Positions 17,280-25,494 of a stretch of 43,332 nt of DNA are shown here, in pieces; positions within the stretch are counted from its first letter, which is position 1; every line of letters begins with the position of its first letter. The DNA is taken from positions 1 to 43,332 of the forward strand of contig CAAEEO010000046.1 of the NCBI GenBank assembly GCA_900754965.1, in the 5' to 3' direction. A program made the translations under genes and the position numbers. The notes beneath the pieces are model-generated. The model was not told where the DNA came from. It was given only the letters and a program-made list of their open reading frames with translations, and did no database searches. Source of the stretch: an uncultured Oscillospiraceae bacterium (GTDB lineage: Bacteria > Bacillota > Clostridia > Oscillospirales > Oscillospiraceae).

Positions 17280-18031
17280 TATTGCAGCTCTTTCAAAATA
17301 TCGTCCACCGTCAGACCGGCCAGCTGCTGTTCCACCGTCTGGTCTGCCGGTTTTGCCTTGGGTTCCTCAGCCGGTTTTCTCTCCGAAACAGGTGCAGACG
17401 CCCCCCGGTCAGGTGTTCCCTCAAACTCCGTGAAAGGATCATTCCGGTCAAAGGGGGCGGGATCGTCATACAGCTTTCCCTGCCGGCGGCGCTCCGCCAA
17501 CTCGGGACTGACTTCCTTTTTCCGGGAAGTGAGCACCACTTTCTGCTTTTCTTTCGGCTCATCCTTGGAAGGGGTCAGGAAAATCGCCACACACAGCAGC
17601 AGACCGGGAACCGTGATGAAAATATCCGCCACATTGAATACCGCGCCGAAGGGGGTGCCTTTCAAAAACACGGGGCAGAACATATCCACCACATAGCCAT
17701 ACAGCGCCCGGTCGATCACATTGCCCAGGGCGCCGGCCACAATCAGCACCAGCAGCCACCGAATCAGCGGCGAGCGCACCTTGCCCTTGGCAATGCAATA
17801 GGCCACCCCGGCAGTAAATGCCAGCGCGATCACCACAAAGCCCCAACGGGCGCCGCCCCCGGAAAGCATTCCGAACGCTGCGCCGGTATTTTGGATATAC
17901 ACCAGATCCAACACCTTGGGGATCAGGGTTTTGGCCCCGGTGTTCAGGGCGATGTGTAGTGTGACATAGTATTTCAGCCCCTGGTCCATAATCAGCACCA
18001 GTGCGGCCACAATGGCATAGAGCATAGACAT
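17279..18031 (-). CDS. lspA: lipoprotein signal peptidase LspA with a long charged C-terminal tail
   Basis: 250 aa; LspA is usually ~150-170 aa. Residues 1-153 are a complete signal peptidase II: four membrane segments, QNTGAAFG (~47-54), GALGNVIDRALYGYVVDM with catalytic Asp ~116, and FNVADIFI with catalytic Asp ~136. It removes signal peptides from diacylglyceryl-modified prolipoproteins, two of which are encoded at 38344 and 40176. The last ~97 residues are charged, rich in Lys/Glu/Pro and probably disordered. They end in a short amphipathic TVDDILKELQ. By LspA topology this tail should be cytoplasmic. An alternative start is ATG 18025. Confidence 0.92.
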   Translation of the reverse strand: MSMLYAIVAALVLIMDQGLKYYVTLHIALNTGAKTLIPKVLDLVYIQNTGAAFGMLSGGGARWGFVVIALAFTAGVAYCIAKGKVRSPLIRWLLVLIVAGALGNVIDRALYGYVVDMFCPVFLKGTPFGAVFNVADIFITVPGLLLCVAIFLTPSKDEPKEKQKVVLTSRKKEVSPELAERRRQGKLYDDPAPFDRNDPFTEFEGTPDRGASAPVSERKPAEEPKAKPADQTVEQQLAGLTVDDILKELQ

Positions 18032-18091
18032 ACCATCCTTTTTTGAAGTACAGCCGGACGATGAAATGATCGTCCGGCTGAATTGGTTTTT

Positions 18092-20899
18092 TTAAGCCTT
18101 GATAGCGGCAGCGCAGCGTGCGCACAGTTCCGGTTCCTCGGAATCTGTACCCACAGTGGCAGAGTGCATCCAGCAGCGGGGGCACTTGGGCGCCGTGCTG
18201 GGCTCCACTTTCACCGTCAGGCCGGCAAACTGCTCGCCCTGATAGCCTTCGCCTTCGCCTTCCACCACATCCGTTTCGGACACGATGCACAGCTGATTGA
18301 AGTTCACATCTTTGATACGGGCAAAGGTCTCCTTGGCGGAGTCGGACACGAACAGGGTCAGTTTGGCATCCAGGGGCTTGCCCACTTTCTTCTCGGTACG
18401 GGCCAGTTCCAGTGCCTTGTTCACATCGTTGCGCAGAGCGATGCACTGCTCCCAGTAAGCCTGCTCTTCTTCGGTGAACACCAGGGTCTCATCGTAAACA
18501 GGCATATCGTTGAACATGACATGCTCGGCATTGGCCGTGCTGTCATGGGGCATAGCGTCCCAGATCTCGTAGGTGGTGAAGGCCAGCACCGGTGCCAGCA
18601 GGCGGGTGATGGCAGACAGAATCCGGTAAATGGCGGTCTGTGCAGAGCGGCGGGACAGGGAGTTGGTACCGTCGCAGTACAGCCGATCCTTGATGATGTC
18701 CAGGTAGAAGTTGGACATATCCACCACGCAGAACTTATGCACAGCCTGGGTGGCAATGTAGAAGTCATAGGCCTCGTAAGCATCGATGCATTTCCGCACC
18801 AGCTCGTTCAGACGCACCACAGCCCAACGATCCAGGGGCAGCAGATCTTCCGTTGCCACGGAATCCTTATCGGGGTCAAAGTCCGCCAGGTTGCCCAGGA
18901 TATACCGGGCAGTGTTGCGGATCTTCAGATATTTGTCGGACAGCTGCTTGAAGATGGCATCCGAGCAGCGCACATCCATGTGGTAATCCGTGGAAGCGGC
19001 CCACAGACGCACCAGATCAGCGCCGTATTTGGGGATCACTTCGTCGGGGTAAATGCCGTTGCCCAGAGATTTGTGCATTGCGCGGCCCTCGCCGTCCACC
19101 GTCCAGCCGTGGGTCAGCACGATGCTGTAAGGTGCCCGGCCGCGGGTTGCCACGGCAGTCAGCAGAGAGGACTGGAACCAGCCGCGATACTGGTCGCCGC
19201 CTTCCATGTACATGGTAGCAGGCCAATAGCCGGTGTCCTGCTCCAGTGCTGCTCTGTGGGTGGAACCGGAGTCAAACCAACCGTCCAGGGTGTTGGTCTC
19301 TTTGGTGAAGTGCTTGCCGCCGCAGTGGGGGCAGACATATCCTGCGGGCAGCAGTGCCTCTGCCTCTTCATCAAACCAGGCATTGGAGCCTTTTTCCCGG
19401 AAAATGTCGGACACCCGGTTAATGGTCTCATCGTTGCAGATGGGTTCGCCGCAGTCGGCGCAGTAGAACACGGGGATAGGCAGACCCCAACGGCGCTGAC
19501 GGGAAATACACCAGTCGGCACGCTCCCGGATCATGCTCACCATCCGGTCATGACCCCACTCGGGAATCCACTGCACTTCATCGCAGGCCTTGATTGCCTC
19601 TTCCTTGAATGCCTCCACAGAGCAGAACCACTGGTCGGTGGCACGGAAGATGATGGGGCTCTTGCAGCGCCAGCAGTGGGGATAGGAGTGAACGATCTCC
19701 TCGCTGGCCAGCAGTGCGCCGCAGTCCACCAGATCCTGGTAGATCACGGGATGGGCCTTCAGTACATCCAGACCCTCATACTTGCCGGCGGCAGCATTGA
19801 ACCGGCCGTCGTCGCCCACATTGACCACCATGTCCGCACCGGTCTCGATTTCGGGATACTTTCCGCAGATCATAAAGTCGTCTGCACCGTAAGCCGGGGC
19901 AGTGTGCACGCAGCCGGTACCGGCATCGGTGGTGACATGGTCGCCCAAAATGACCATGGAGCTCTGCTCCAGCAGGGGATGACGGGTCATCATGTACTCA
20001 AACTCGCTGCCTTTCATCACAGCCAGTTTCTCTGCCACCGTCAGGCCGGCCTGTTCCAGCACGCTGTCGATCAGCTCTTCTGCCATGATGTACACTTCGC
20101 CGTTGGAGGCCTTCGCCACCACATAGTCCACATTGGCGTTCAGGCAGATGGCCTGGTTGCCGGGCAGGGTCCAGGTGGTCGTGGTCCAGATCACGAAGTA
20201 GATATTGTCCAGGGGGCCGAATGCGCTCAGCTTGCCCTTGTCATCGGTGACGCGGAACTTGACGAAAATGGTGGTGACGGGATCGTCTGCATACTCGATC
20301 TCTGCCTCAGCCAGCGCAGTCTCGTCGTGGGGGCACCAATACACCGGCTTTTTGCCCTTGTAAATATATCCCTTTTTGAACATCTCGCCAAAGACTTTCA
20401 CTTCTTCGGCCTCGAACTTGGGATTCATGGTCAGATAGGGGTTGTCCCAGTCGCCCTGGCAGCCCAGACGCTTGAACTGCTCCCGCTGCACATCCACATA
20501 GTGCTGTGCAAAGTCATGGCAGTCGTCCCGGAACTCGGAAACGCTCATGGCCTTGTGGTTCAGTTTCTGCTCTTTGATGATGGCAGACTCGATGGGCATA
20601 CCGTGGTTGTCCCAGCCGGGGGTATACGGTGCGTGCCAGCCGGTCATGTTTTTATAGCGGACGATAATGTCCTTAATGCACTTGTTCAGAGATGTTCCCA
20701 TGTGGATCATACCGTTGGAGAAGGGAGGGCCGTCGTGCAGAATAAAATCGTGCTTTCCGATGTTGCGGTCCACCATTTTGTGGTACAGATCCATTTCCTG
20801 CCATGCTTTCAGCATATCCGGCTCCCGCTTGGGCAGAGAGGCCCGCATGGGGAAGTCTGTTTTCGGCAGATTGACTGTTGCGTTGTAATCCTTGGACAT
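18092..20899 (-). CDS. ileS: isoleucyl-tRNA synthetase
   Basis: 935 aa class I synthetase with editing domain. ATG 20899 (MSKDYNATVNLP) is preferred over ATG 20905 because AGGAG (20911-20907) lies 7 nt from the former but only one base from the latter. The HIGH signature reads GMIHMGTSL (~60). The KMSKS position reads AMHKSLGN (~600), so Lys1 and Ser3 differ from the textbook motif. The CP1 editing domain spans ~200-390. The C-terminus carries a zinc module, CPRCW ... CARC. It follows divIVA, as in B. subtilis, but a terminator-like hairpin and a separate promoter lie between. No T-box leader is visible. Confidence 0.94.
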   Translation of the reverse strand: MSKDYNATVNLPKTDFPMRASLPKREPDMLKAWQEMDLYHKMVDRNIGKHDFILHDGPPFSNGMIHMGTSLNKCIKDIIVRYKNMTGWHAPYTPGWDNHGMPIESAIIKEQKLNHKAMSVSEFRDDCHDFAQHYVDVQREQFKRLGCQGDWDNPYLTMNPKFEAEEVKVFGEMFKKGYIYKGKKPVYWCPHDETALAEAEIEYADDPVTTIFVKFRVTDDKGKLSAFGPLDNIYFVIWTTTTWTLPGNQAICLNANVDYVVAKASNGEVYIMAEELIDSVLEQAGLTVAEKLAVMKGSEFEYMMTRHPLLEQSSMVILGDHVTTDAGTGCVHTAPAYGADDFMICGKYPEIETGADMVVNVGDDGRFNAAAGKYEGLDVLKAHPVIYQDLVDCGALLASEEIVHSYPHCWRCKSPIIFRATDQWFCSVEAFKEEAIKACDEVQWIPEWGHDRMVSMIRERADWCISRQRRWGLPIPVFYCADCGEPICNDETINRVSDIFREKGSNAWFDEEAEALLPAGYVCPHCGGKHFTKETNTLDGWFDSGSTHRAALEQDTGYWPATMYMEGGDQYRGWFQSSLLTAVATRGRAPYSIVLTHGWTVDGEGRAMHKSLGNGIYPDEVIPKYGADLVRLWAASTDYHMDVRCSDAIFKQLSDKYLKIRNTARYILGNLADFDPDKDSVATEDLLPLDRWAVVRLNELVRKCIDAYEAYDFYIATQAVHKFCVVDMSNFYLDIIKDRLYCDGTNSLSRRSAQTAIYRILSAITRLLAPVLAFTTYEIWDAMPHDSTANAEHVMFNDMPVYDETLVFTEEEQAYWEQCIALRNDVNKALELARTEKKVGKPLDAKLTLFVSDSAKETFARIKDVNFNQLCIVSETDVVEGEGEGYQGEQFAGLTVKVEPSTAPKCPRCWMHSATVGTDSEEPELCARCAAAIKA

Positions 20900-20924
20900 G
20901 TTCATTCTCCTGACTTTTCCATCT

Positions 20925-20952
20925 ATTTTAAAATGAGAGATTTCTACGACAA
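20925..20952 (-). promoter_or_regulatory. promoter candidate for ileS-lspA-rluD
   Basis: Minus strand: TTGTCG (20952-20947), 16-nt spacer, TAAAAT (20930-20925). The -35 bases overlap the T-tract of the divIVA terminator hairpin just upstream. The short leader leaves no room for a T-box. Confidence 0.5.
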
Positions 20953-20979
20953 AACGGAGCGATGAAGTTCACCGCTCCG
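20951..20979 (-). terminator. weak intrinsic terminator after divIVA
   Basis: Minus strand: CGGAGCG pairs with CGCTCCG (20979-20973 with 20961-20955) across an 11-nt loop, followed by only four T. Probably partial, allowing some read-through into ileS. Confidence 0.5.
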
Positions 20980-21016
20980 CGACCTACGATTTTGCGTCCG
21001 TGAGACAGCCGTCTCC

Positions 21017-21568
21017 TCACAGAGAAAACAGCTGCGTTGCCTCAAAATCGTTGGCGCCCTGCTCGGGCTCCGTAATTCGGGGCTGCTCCACGACAGCAGC
21101 GGCCTCCACAGGCTGCTCTTTCGCCTTGGGGACCGATTCCAGATAGCGGATCTGCCGCTCGCACAGTGCTTTCGCATCGGACAAAAATTTTGCATAAGAT
21201 GCCCGGACCGCAGCCAGACGGGTCTCCTCGGCAGCGATCTGCTTTTTGATATCAGACAAAACCTCCACAGACTGGGCTGTGGCATCCGTCACGATGGCAT
21301 CCCCTTTTGCGCGGGCATCTGCCTCGATCTGAGAGGCCAGCTGCTGGGCGGACACCAGAGCCAGGCGCATAGCCTCTTCCGTGCCCCGATATTCTTCCAC
21401 CTTATCCGCGAGGATCTTCATTTTCCCTTTCAGAACAGCAATCTCTTTGGCCTGGGCATCCAGCTCCTGGGCCACAGTTTCCAGATAATCATCCACGCTG
21501 CCCATTTCATATCCGCCAAAAACCGCCTTTTCAAAGGTTTTGGACCTGATATCCTGGGAGGTAATCAT
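21017..21568 (-). CDS. divIVA: DivIVA-domain protein
   Basis: 183 aa. The N-terminal DivIVA membrane-curvature domain is recognisable: ITSQDIRSKTFEKAVFGGYE followed by VDDYLETVAQELD. A long coiled coil rich in Ala/Glu/Lys/Gln runs from ~30 to ~145. The C-terminus is short and acidic, ending QLFSL. DivIVA family proteins form oligomers at negatively curved membrane (septa and poles) and recruit division or wall-synthesis partners. It sits between sepF and ileS, the standard Gram-positive location. The ylmG and ylmH genes that usually separate sepF and divIVA are absent here. The RBS AAGGTGG is 9 nt from the ATG. Confidence 0.88.
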   Translation of the reverse strand: MITSQDIRSKTFEKAVFGGYEMGSVDDYLETVAQELDAQAKEIAVLKGKMKILADKVEEYRGTEEAMRLALVSAQQLASQIEADARAKGDAIVTDATAQSVEVLSDIKKQIAAEETRLAAVRASYAKFLSDAKALCERQIRYLESVPKAKEQPVEAAAVVEQPRITEPEQGANDFEATQLFSL

Positions 21569-21670
21569 ATCTCATATCCACCTTTCTCTCTTTCCGGAGG
21601 GCGCTCCCCCCGGTTCCCTGACGCGCCGGACGGCGCATGAGCCGGTCTGTGTTTCTTCCGGTCTCAATGT

Positions 21671-22195
21671 TTAAAAGAAAAATCCGCTGCTTTCCAATTC
21701 TTCCATCAGATCCCCGCCCACGATATCCACGCTGTAGGGAGTGATGATATAGGTACTGCTGGAAATACGGGTGATCTTTCCGCCCAGAGCATAGGTTGCC
21801 CCGGCCATAAAATCCAGAATCCGCCGGGCGATTTCCTTACTGGTATCGTCCAGATTCAGCAGTACGATGCGCTTGGACTGGAGGTGATCGCAGATCTCCT
21901 TGCTGGTCTCATAGCGCTCCGGTTTCATGAACACGACTTTGTTTCCGCCGCTGTTCAGGTTCATGACCTTTCCGCTCTCGCTCTTGTCCCGCCGTCCGGA
22001 AAATGCCGGCCGCGGTGCGGACGGCTCCGATTCCGGCATACCGCCGGAGAAAAACGAGCTCTTCTTTTCCCCACTGGGGGCAGACGCCTGACCCATGGGG
22101 CGGATATCGGTCTCTAATTCCGTATCGTCATCATAAAACTCATCCTCATCGTCATAAGGACGAGTCAGGTTTTTGAGAGTATCTAAAATACCCAT
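21671..22195 (-). CDS. sepF: cell division protein SepF
   Basis: 174 aa. A short N-terminal amphipathic helix (MGILDTLKNLTRPYDDEDEF) would bind membrane. A flexible Ser/Pro/Gly linker (~30-80) follows. The compact SepF core (~83-170) includes VVFMKPERYETSKEICDHL, IVLLNLDD and FMAGATYALGGKITRISSSTY. SepF polymerises and tethers FtsZ to the membrane. GGAGG lies 7 nt from the ATG, and the gene is 17 nt after yggS. The 102-nt gap to divIVA contains only short GC-rich hairpins without a U-tract, so read-through to divIVA is likely. Confidence 0.92.
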   Translation of the reverse strand: MGILDTLKNLTRPYDDEDEFYDDDTELETDIRPMGQASAPSGEKKSSFFSGGMPESEPSAPRPAFSGRRDKSESGKVMNLNSGGNKVVFMKPERYETSKEICDHLQSKRIVLLNLDDTSKEIARRILDFMAGATYALGGKITRISSSTYIITPYSVDIVGGDLMEELESSGFFF

Positions 22196-22212
22196 TCAAA
22201 CGCCTCCGTTAC

Positions 22213-22923
22213 TCATAGGTGTTCGTCCCTGGGCGCCCCGTAATTGCGGGGTCCGAAGATACCGCTGCCCACCCGAATCATATTGGACCCGGCCAGGATT
22301 GCGTCTTCATAATCCTCACTCATACCCATGGACAGAAAATCCATATTGACATTATCGTATTTTTTCCCGCCAATGTCAATAAAAAGCTCATGCATTTGCG
22401 CAAAACAAGCCTGATTTTGGCCCTTTTTTTCCGATTTTGGTGGAATTGCCATCAGTCCCCGGACATGAACGGAGGAAAATCTTTCCGCCGTTTCCAAAAG
22501 CCGGGGCATCTGTTCCGGCAGGAACCCGGTCTTGCTCAGTTCCCGGCCAATGTTCACCTCCAGCAGCACATCCTGCACCAGTCCCATGCGCTGGGCTCTG
22601 CCGGCGATGGTCTCCAGCAGCTCGGCACTGTTGACAGAATGGATCAGGGCGCAGTTTCCCACCACGAACTTCACCTTGTTTTTCTGCAGTGTCCCGATAA
22701 AGTGCAGCGGTGCGCCCCGATAGGCGTCCTGCCCCAGTTTTTCCACCATTTCCTGCACCCGGTTTTCACCGCAGGCATCCACGCCCGCGGCAATGGCCCG
22801 CTGCACAGCCTGGGCATCGTTCATTTTCGTGGCGGCCACCAGGGTGATCTTCCGCCCGGCAGCCAGCTGCTCCATCTTTGCCCGGACCCGGGCCACATTT
22901 TCCTCAATGTTCACTGCGCTCAT
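22213..22923 (-). CDS. YggS/PLPBP-family pyridoxal phosphate homeostasis protein
   Basis: 236 aa alanine-racemase-like TIM barrel. ITLVAATKM supplies the PLP-binding Lys (~33). Further family blocks are GENRVQEMVEK, LHFIGTLQKNK, VHSVNS-like IHSVNSAELLE, LLEVNIG and the C-terminal FLSMGMSEDYEDAI and IRVGSGIFG. Members bind PLP without known catalysis and buffer PLP and amino/keto-acid pools. Placement immediately before sepF is conserved in Firmicutes (ylmE). Intact and of usual length. Confidence 0.93.
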   Translation of the reverse strand: MSAVNIEENVARVRAKMEQLAAGRKITLVAATKMNDAQAVQRAIAAGVDACGENRVQEMVEKLGQDAYRGAPLHFIGTLQKNKVKFVVGNCALIHSVNSAELLETIAGRAQRMGLVQDVLLEVNIGRELSKTGFLPEQMPRLLETAERFSSVHVRGLMAIPPKSEKKGQNQACFAQMHELFIDIGGKKYDNVNMDFLSMGMSEDYEDAILAGSNMIRVGSGIFGPRNYGAPRDEHL

Positions 22924-22944
22924 GTTCCTGCCCCTCCCTTTGCG

Positions 22945-24150
22945 TTACGCCAGCAGCGTGCCGTCTTCCATACCTCTGCCGCTGACAATGATCTCATTTC
23001 CGGCCCGAAGGGAATCAGACTCCGTTCCCACTGCCATGATGTAGTAGTCCCCGGCGGTGTACAGCACCTCCACATCTTTCCGCTCCACCTGCATGGCGGA
23101 AATGACATACACAAAGGTCTGTCCTTCCTCGTCCACATGGACCGCCTTGGAGGGCACCCGCAGGCCGGAAACTTCCTCATACACGATCTCTGCCGTCAAT
23201 TCCCGCAGAGCCAGGGTGTCGTTCAGGGCTGTGCGGCATTTGAACACCACCGCGCACTGGCCGTTTTGGGGATGACTGACCCGCTCCACCACGGCAGTGA
23301 CCATGCCGGAGGCGTATTTGCCCAGATCCAGCGTGGCAGTTTTGCCCTGTTCCAGACGCTCCGCATCCTCAGCATTGACCAGAGCCGCATAGTACCACTT
23401 GGTTCCCGTGACGATTTTCCCGAAACAGCCCTCCCGATCCCGGCGCTGTGATGCCAGTTCCCGCAGGGTTTCCGGCGTAAGGCCATCCAGATCATCGGGC
23501 ATCAGGTGTTCGTATCCGTCCACCGCAGTGGTGAAAATCCCCGCCACAGGGGCCGTGATGGTTTCCGAACTGGCTTTCGTCTGCCGGCGCAGCTGCTCCA
23601 GTTCCGCCTTCATCCGGGAAAGTTCACTGCTGTCCACTGCCAGACTGCTGCCTCGGAACAGCCGGGAAGAAATGACCACTTCCGGCTCATAGACCCGGGA
23701 GATCTCTCCCCGGGCCACGGCAGCGGACAAGCTGAACAGCGCCGAACGAATGTCCGCATCCTCATCTGCCGTCAGACTGCTGTCCGCAGCGGCCTCTGCC
23801 CGGGAGATCTGCATCTCCAGTTCGTGGATACGGGCGGTGCTCTCCATGGAGTTTTGCGACTCCATGCCGTTGGCCACCACTTCCCCGGCCGCCACATTCT
23901 TTCCGTCTGCCGCAATCACATCCACAAAAGCCTGATCGCTTTGCAGCCAGGCCTCCTCCCGGACGATCAGTCCCGTGGTCTGGGTGGACACATTCAGATC
24001 CACATACACCGCCTCTGCCGTTACATATCCGCTGTTGACGCTGCGGAACACATACACGCCCAAATACAGCATCACCCCCACGAACAGGACCGCAATGGCG
24101 GCATTCAATGTGGCGTTGGTTTTTTTCAAAGCTCCGTCCCGTCCTTTCAT
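22945..24150 (-). CDS. HlyD-like membrane fusion (periplasmic adaptor-type) protein
   Basis: 401 aa from ATG 24150; a TTG at 24126 (LKKTNATLN) preceded by GGAG is a possible alternative start. One N-terminal membrane segment (~14-34) is followed by a beta-barrel/lipoyl-like region. A helical, Glu-rich hairpin (~105-130 and ~195-215) comes next, then a beta-rich C-terminal part (ATLDLGKYASGMVTAVVERV). The shape is that of HlyD/MFP adaptors of export pumps, but no ABC, RND or MFS partner lies beside it. Similar genes occur next to yggS-sepF in many Clostridia, from general knowledge, and their role is undetermined. A part in envelope or division functions is inferred only from location. Confidence 0.75.
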   Translation of the reverse strand: MKGRDGALKKTNATLNAAIAVLFVGVMLYLGVYVFRSVNSGYVTAEAVYVDLNVSTQTTGLIVREEAWLQSDQAFVDVIAADGKNVAAGEVVANGMESQNSMESTARIHELEMQISRAEAAADSSLTADEDADIRSALFSLSAAVARGEISRVYEPEVVISSRLFRGSSLAVDSSELSRMKAELEQLRRQTKASSETITAPVAGIFTTAVDGYEHLMPDDLDGLTPETLRELASQRRDREGCFGKIVTGTKWYYAALVNAEDAERLEQGKTATLDLGKYASGMVTAVVERVSHPQNGQCAVVFKCRTALNDTLALRELTAEIVYEEVSGLRVPSKAVHVDEEGQTFVYVISAMQVERKDVEVLYTAGDYYIMAVGTESDSLRAGNEIIVSGRGMEDGTLLA

Positions 24151-24166
24151 GGGGCGGCAGGCGGGA

Positions 24167-24394
24167 TCACGCCCGGCAGTCCTCCTGCCGGCAATCCACG
24201 GGCCGGGCGGGGGTGATGGTGGAGATGGCATGCTTGTAGATCATCTGCTGCTTACCGTCGGATTCCACCATGACCACGAAATTGTCAAACCCCCGGATTT
24301 CTCCCCGCATTTGAAAGCCATTGGTGAGAAATACCGTGACCGGTACCCGGTCCTGCCGTGCCTTGTTCAAAAAAGTATCCTGTAAATTCTGCAT
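24167..24394 (-). CDS. hfq: RNA chaperone Hfq
   Basis: 75 aa, with GGAGGAG upstream of ATG 24394. The Sm1 region is NLQDTFLNKARQDRVPVTVF and LTNGFQMRGEIRGFDNFVV; Sm2 includes MIYKHAISTI, the YKHxIST signature. The short C-terminal tail (PARPVDCRQEDCRA) has two Cys. Hfq is a hexameric ring that binds U-rich RNA tails and can promote sRNA-mRNA pairing; its role in Gram-positives is less uniform. It follows miaA, as in proteobacteria and many Clostridia. Confidence 0.93.
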   Translation of the reverse strand: MQNLQDTFLNKARQDRVPVTVFLTNGFQMRGEIRGFDNFVVMVESDGKQQMIYKHAISTITPARPVDCRQEDCRA

Positions 24395-24484
24395 TGTTTC
24401 TCTCCTCCCGGAAAGGCCCGCAGGCATTCCCGTACTCAAAATGAATTTCACAAAACCTGTCAGCTTTTGTGCTGTCCTCATCTT

Positions 24485-24513
24485 AGTACAGAAAGGCCGT
24501 CACTTTCGGTCAA
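24485..24513 (-). promoter_or_regulatory. possible internal promoter for hfq and downstream genes
   Basis: Minus strand: TTGACC (24513-24508), 17-nt spacer, TGTACT (24490-24485), inside the 140-nt gap between miaA and hfq. The -10 matches consensus in only four of six positions. No terminator hairpin with a U-tract is seen in the gap. Confidence 0.35.
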
Positions 24514-24534
24514 TTCCTGTCGGAGAGAGAAAAT

Positions 24535-25479
24535 TTATCGCAGGGCTTTCCAATCCGCTGCAATCTGCCGGGCGGCGGCGGAGATCTCCGGCGTCCCCTG
24601 CCAGCGAATCCACCGCAGTTCCTTGTCCCTGCGCAGCCAGGTCAGCTGGCGCTTGGCATACTGCCGGGAGCTCTGTTTGATCTTAAACAGGGCCTCCTCC
24701 CGGGTGGCATTGCCCCGCAGGGCCTGCACGGCCTCTTTATAGCCGATGGCCTGCATGGCGGTGCAATCGTCCGGCACCCCCTCGTCCAGCAGCGCCTGCA
24801 CCTCGTCAAACAATCCCTGCACTTCCATCCGGTCCACCCGCAGGTCGATGCGGCGGTACAGGTCTGCCCGTTCCGTAAATTCCAGGGCATATTTCAGGGC
24901 GTTGTACCGCTTGGGCACCGCCCTGGTCTTTTCGTCGTGGGCCGTGATGGTGTCCCCGGACAGCAGATACACCTCAATGGCCCGGACGATGCGCCGTTTA
25001 TCCGCCGGATGGAGCTTTTCCGCCCGCTCCGGGTCAAAACTGTGGAGCATGGCGCGCATGGCGTCGCCGCCATAGATCTGGTACTGCTGCTCCAACAGCT
25101 GGCGCAGCCGGGGATCGGTCTGTGCCTCGGCAAATTCCCTGCCGGCCACCAGAGAGTCAATGTACAATCCCGTACCGCCCACCACCACCGGCACCTTTCC
25201 CCGGCGCAGCACATCATCTACCACCGCGGTAGCCTGCTCCACATATCGGGAAACGGAATACTGCTCGGCAGGGTCTGCCACATCGATCATATGGTGCGGC
25301 ACGCCTTCCATTTCCGAAAGGGTAGGCTTGGCCGTTCCGATATCCATGCGGCGGTAAATCTGCATGGAGTCGGCGCCGATCACCTCTCCGTCCAATGCCT
25401 TGGCAACGGCCACCCCCAGGGCGGTCTTTCCTGTGGCCGTGGGGCCGGTGATCACGATCAAATTCGGTTTCTCTGACAT
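24535..25479 (-). CDS. miaA: tRNA dimethylallyltransferase MiaA
   Basis: 314 aa from ATG 25479 (MSEKPNLIVITG) with GAGG 6 nt upstream. P-loop GPTATGKTALG (~11-21), DSMQIYRRMDIGTAKP, GGTGLYIDSL and HPADKRRIVRAIEVY are the family blocks. The swinging tRNA-binding insert lies at ~120-190. It adds the dimethylallyl group to A37 of tRNAs that read codons starting with U. MiaB, encoded upstream in the same cluster, then methylthiolates this base, so both steps of ms2i6A formation are encoded together. Confidence 0.94.
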   Translation of the reverse strand: MSEKPNLIVITGPTATGKTALGVAVAKALDGEVIGADSMQIYRRMDIGTAKPTLSEMEGVPHHMIDVADPAEQYSVSRYVEQATAVVDDVLRRGKVPVVVGGTGLYIDSLVAGREFAEAQTDPRLRQLLEQQYQIYGGDAMRAMLHSFDPERAEKLHPADKRRIVRAIEVYLLSGDTITAHDEKTRAVPKRYNALKYALEFTERADLYRRIDLRVDRMEVQGLFDEVQALLDEGVPDDCTAMQAIGYKEAVQALRGNATREEALFKIKQSSRQYAKRQLTWLRRDKELRWIRWQGTPEISAAARQIAADWKALR

Positions 25480-25494
25480 ATCTAACCTCAACCT

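Noticed and set aside
18051..18080. Strong hairpin between ileS and lspA as an ileS terminator
   Set aside because: The 12-bp stem is good, but its T-tract lies on the plus-strand side. Minus-strand transcripts would meet A-rich sequence after the hairpin, so intrinsic termination of ileS there is doubtful and read-through into lspA-rluD is likely.
18083..20965. 960-residue open frame antisense to ileS
   Set aside because: Complement shadow of a conserved synthetase in GC-rich DNA; His/Gln/Gly-rich product, no RBS, no family motif. The same applies to long antisense frames over mutS (26060-29017), PBP2 (6619-8520), aspS (11123-12997), the U32 gene (2766-4664) and comM (14522-16393).
20900..21016. 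T-box riboswitch upstream of ileS
   Set aside because: Only ~110 nt separate divIVA and ileS, with no GGTGGNACCGCG-type T-box sequence or specifier stem; the space is filled by a short hairpin and a promoter.
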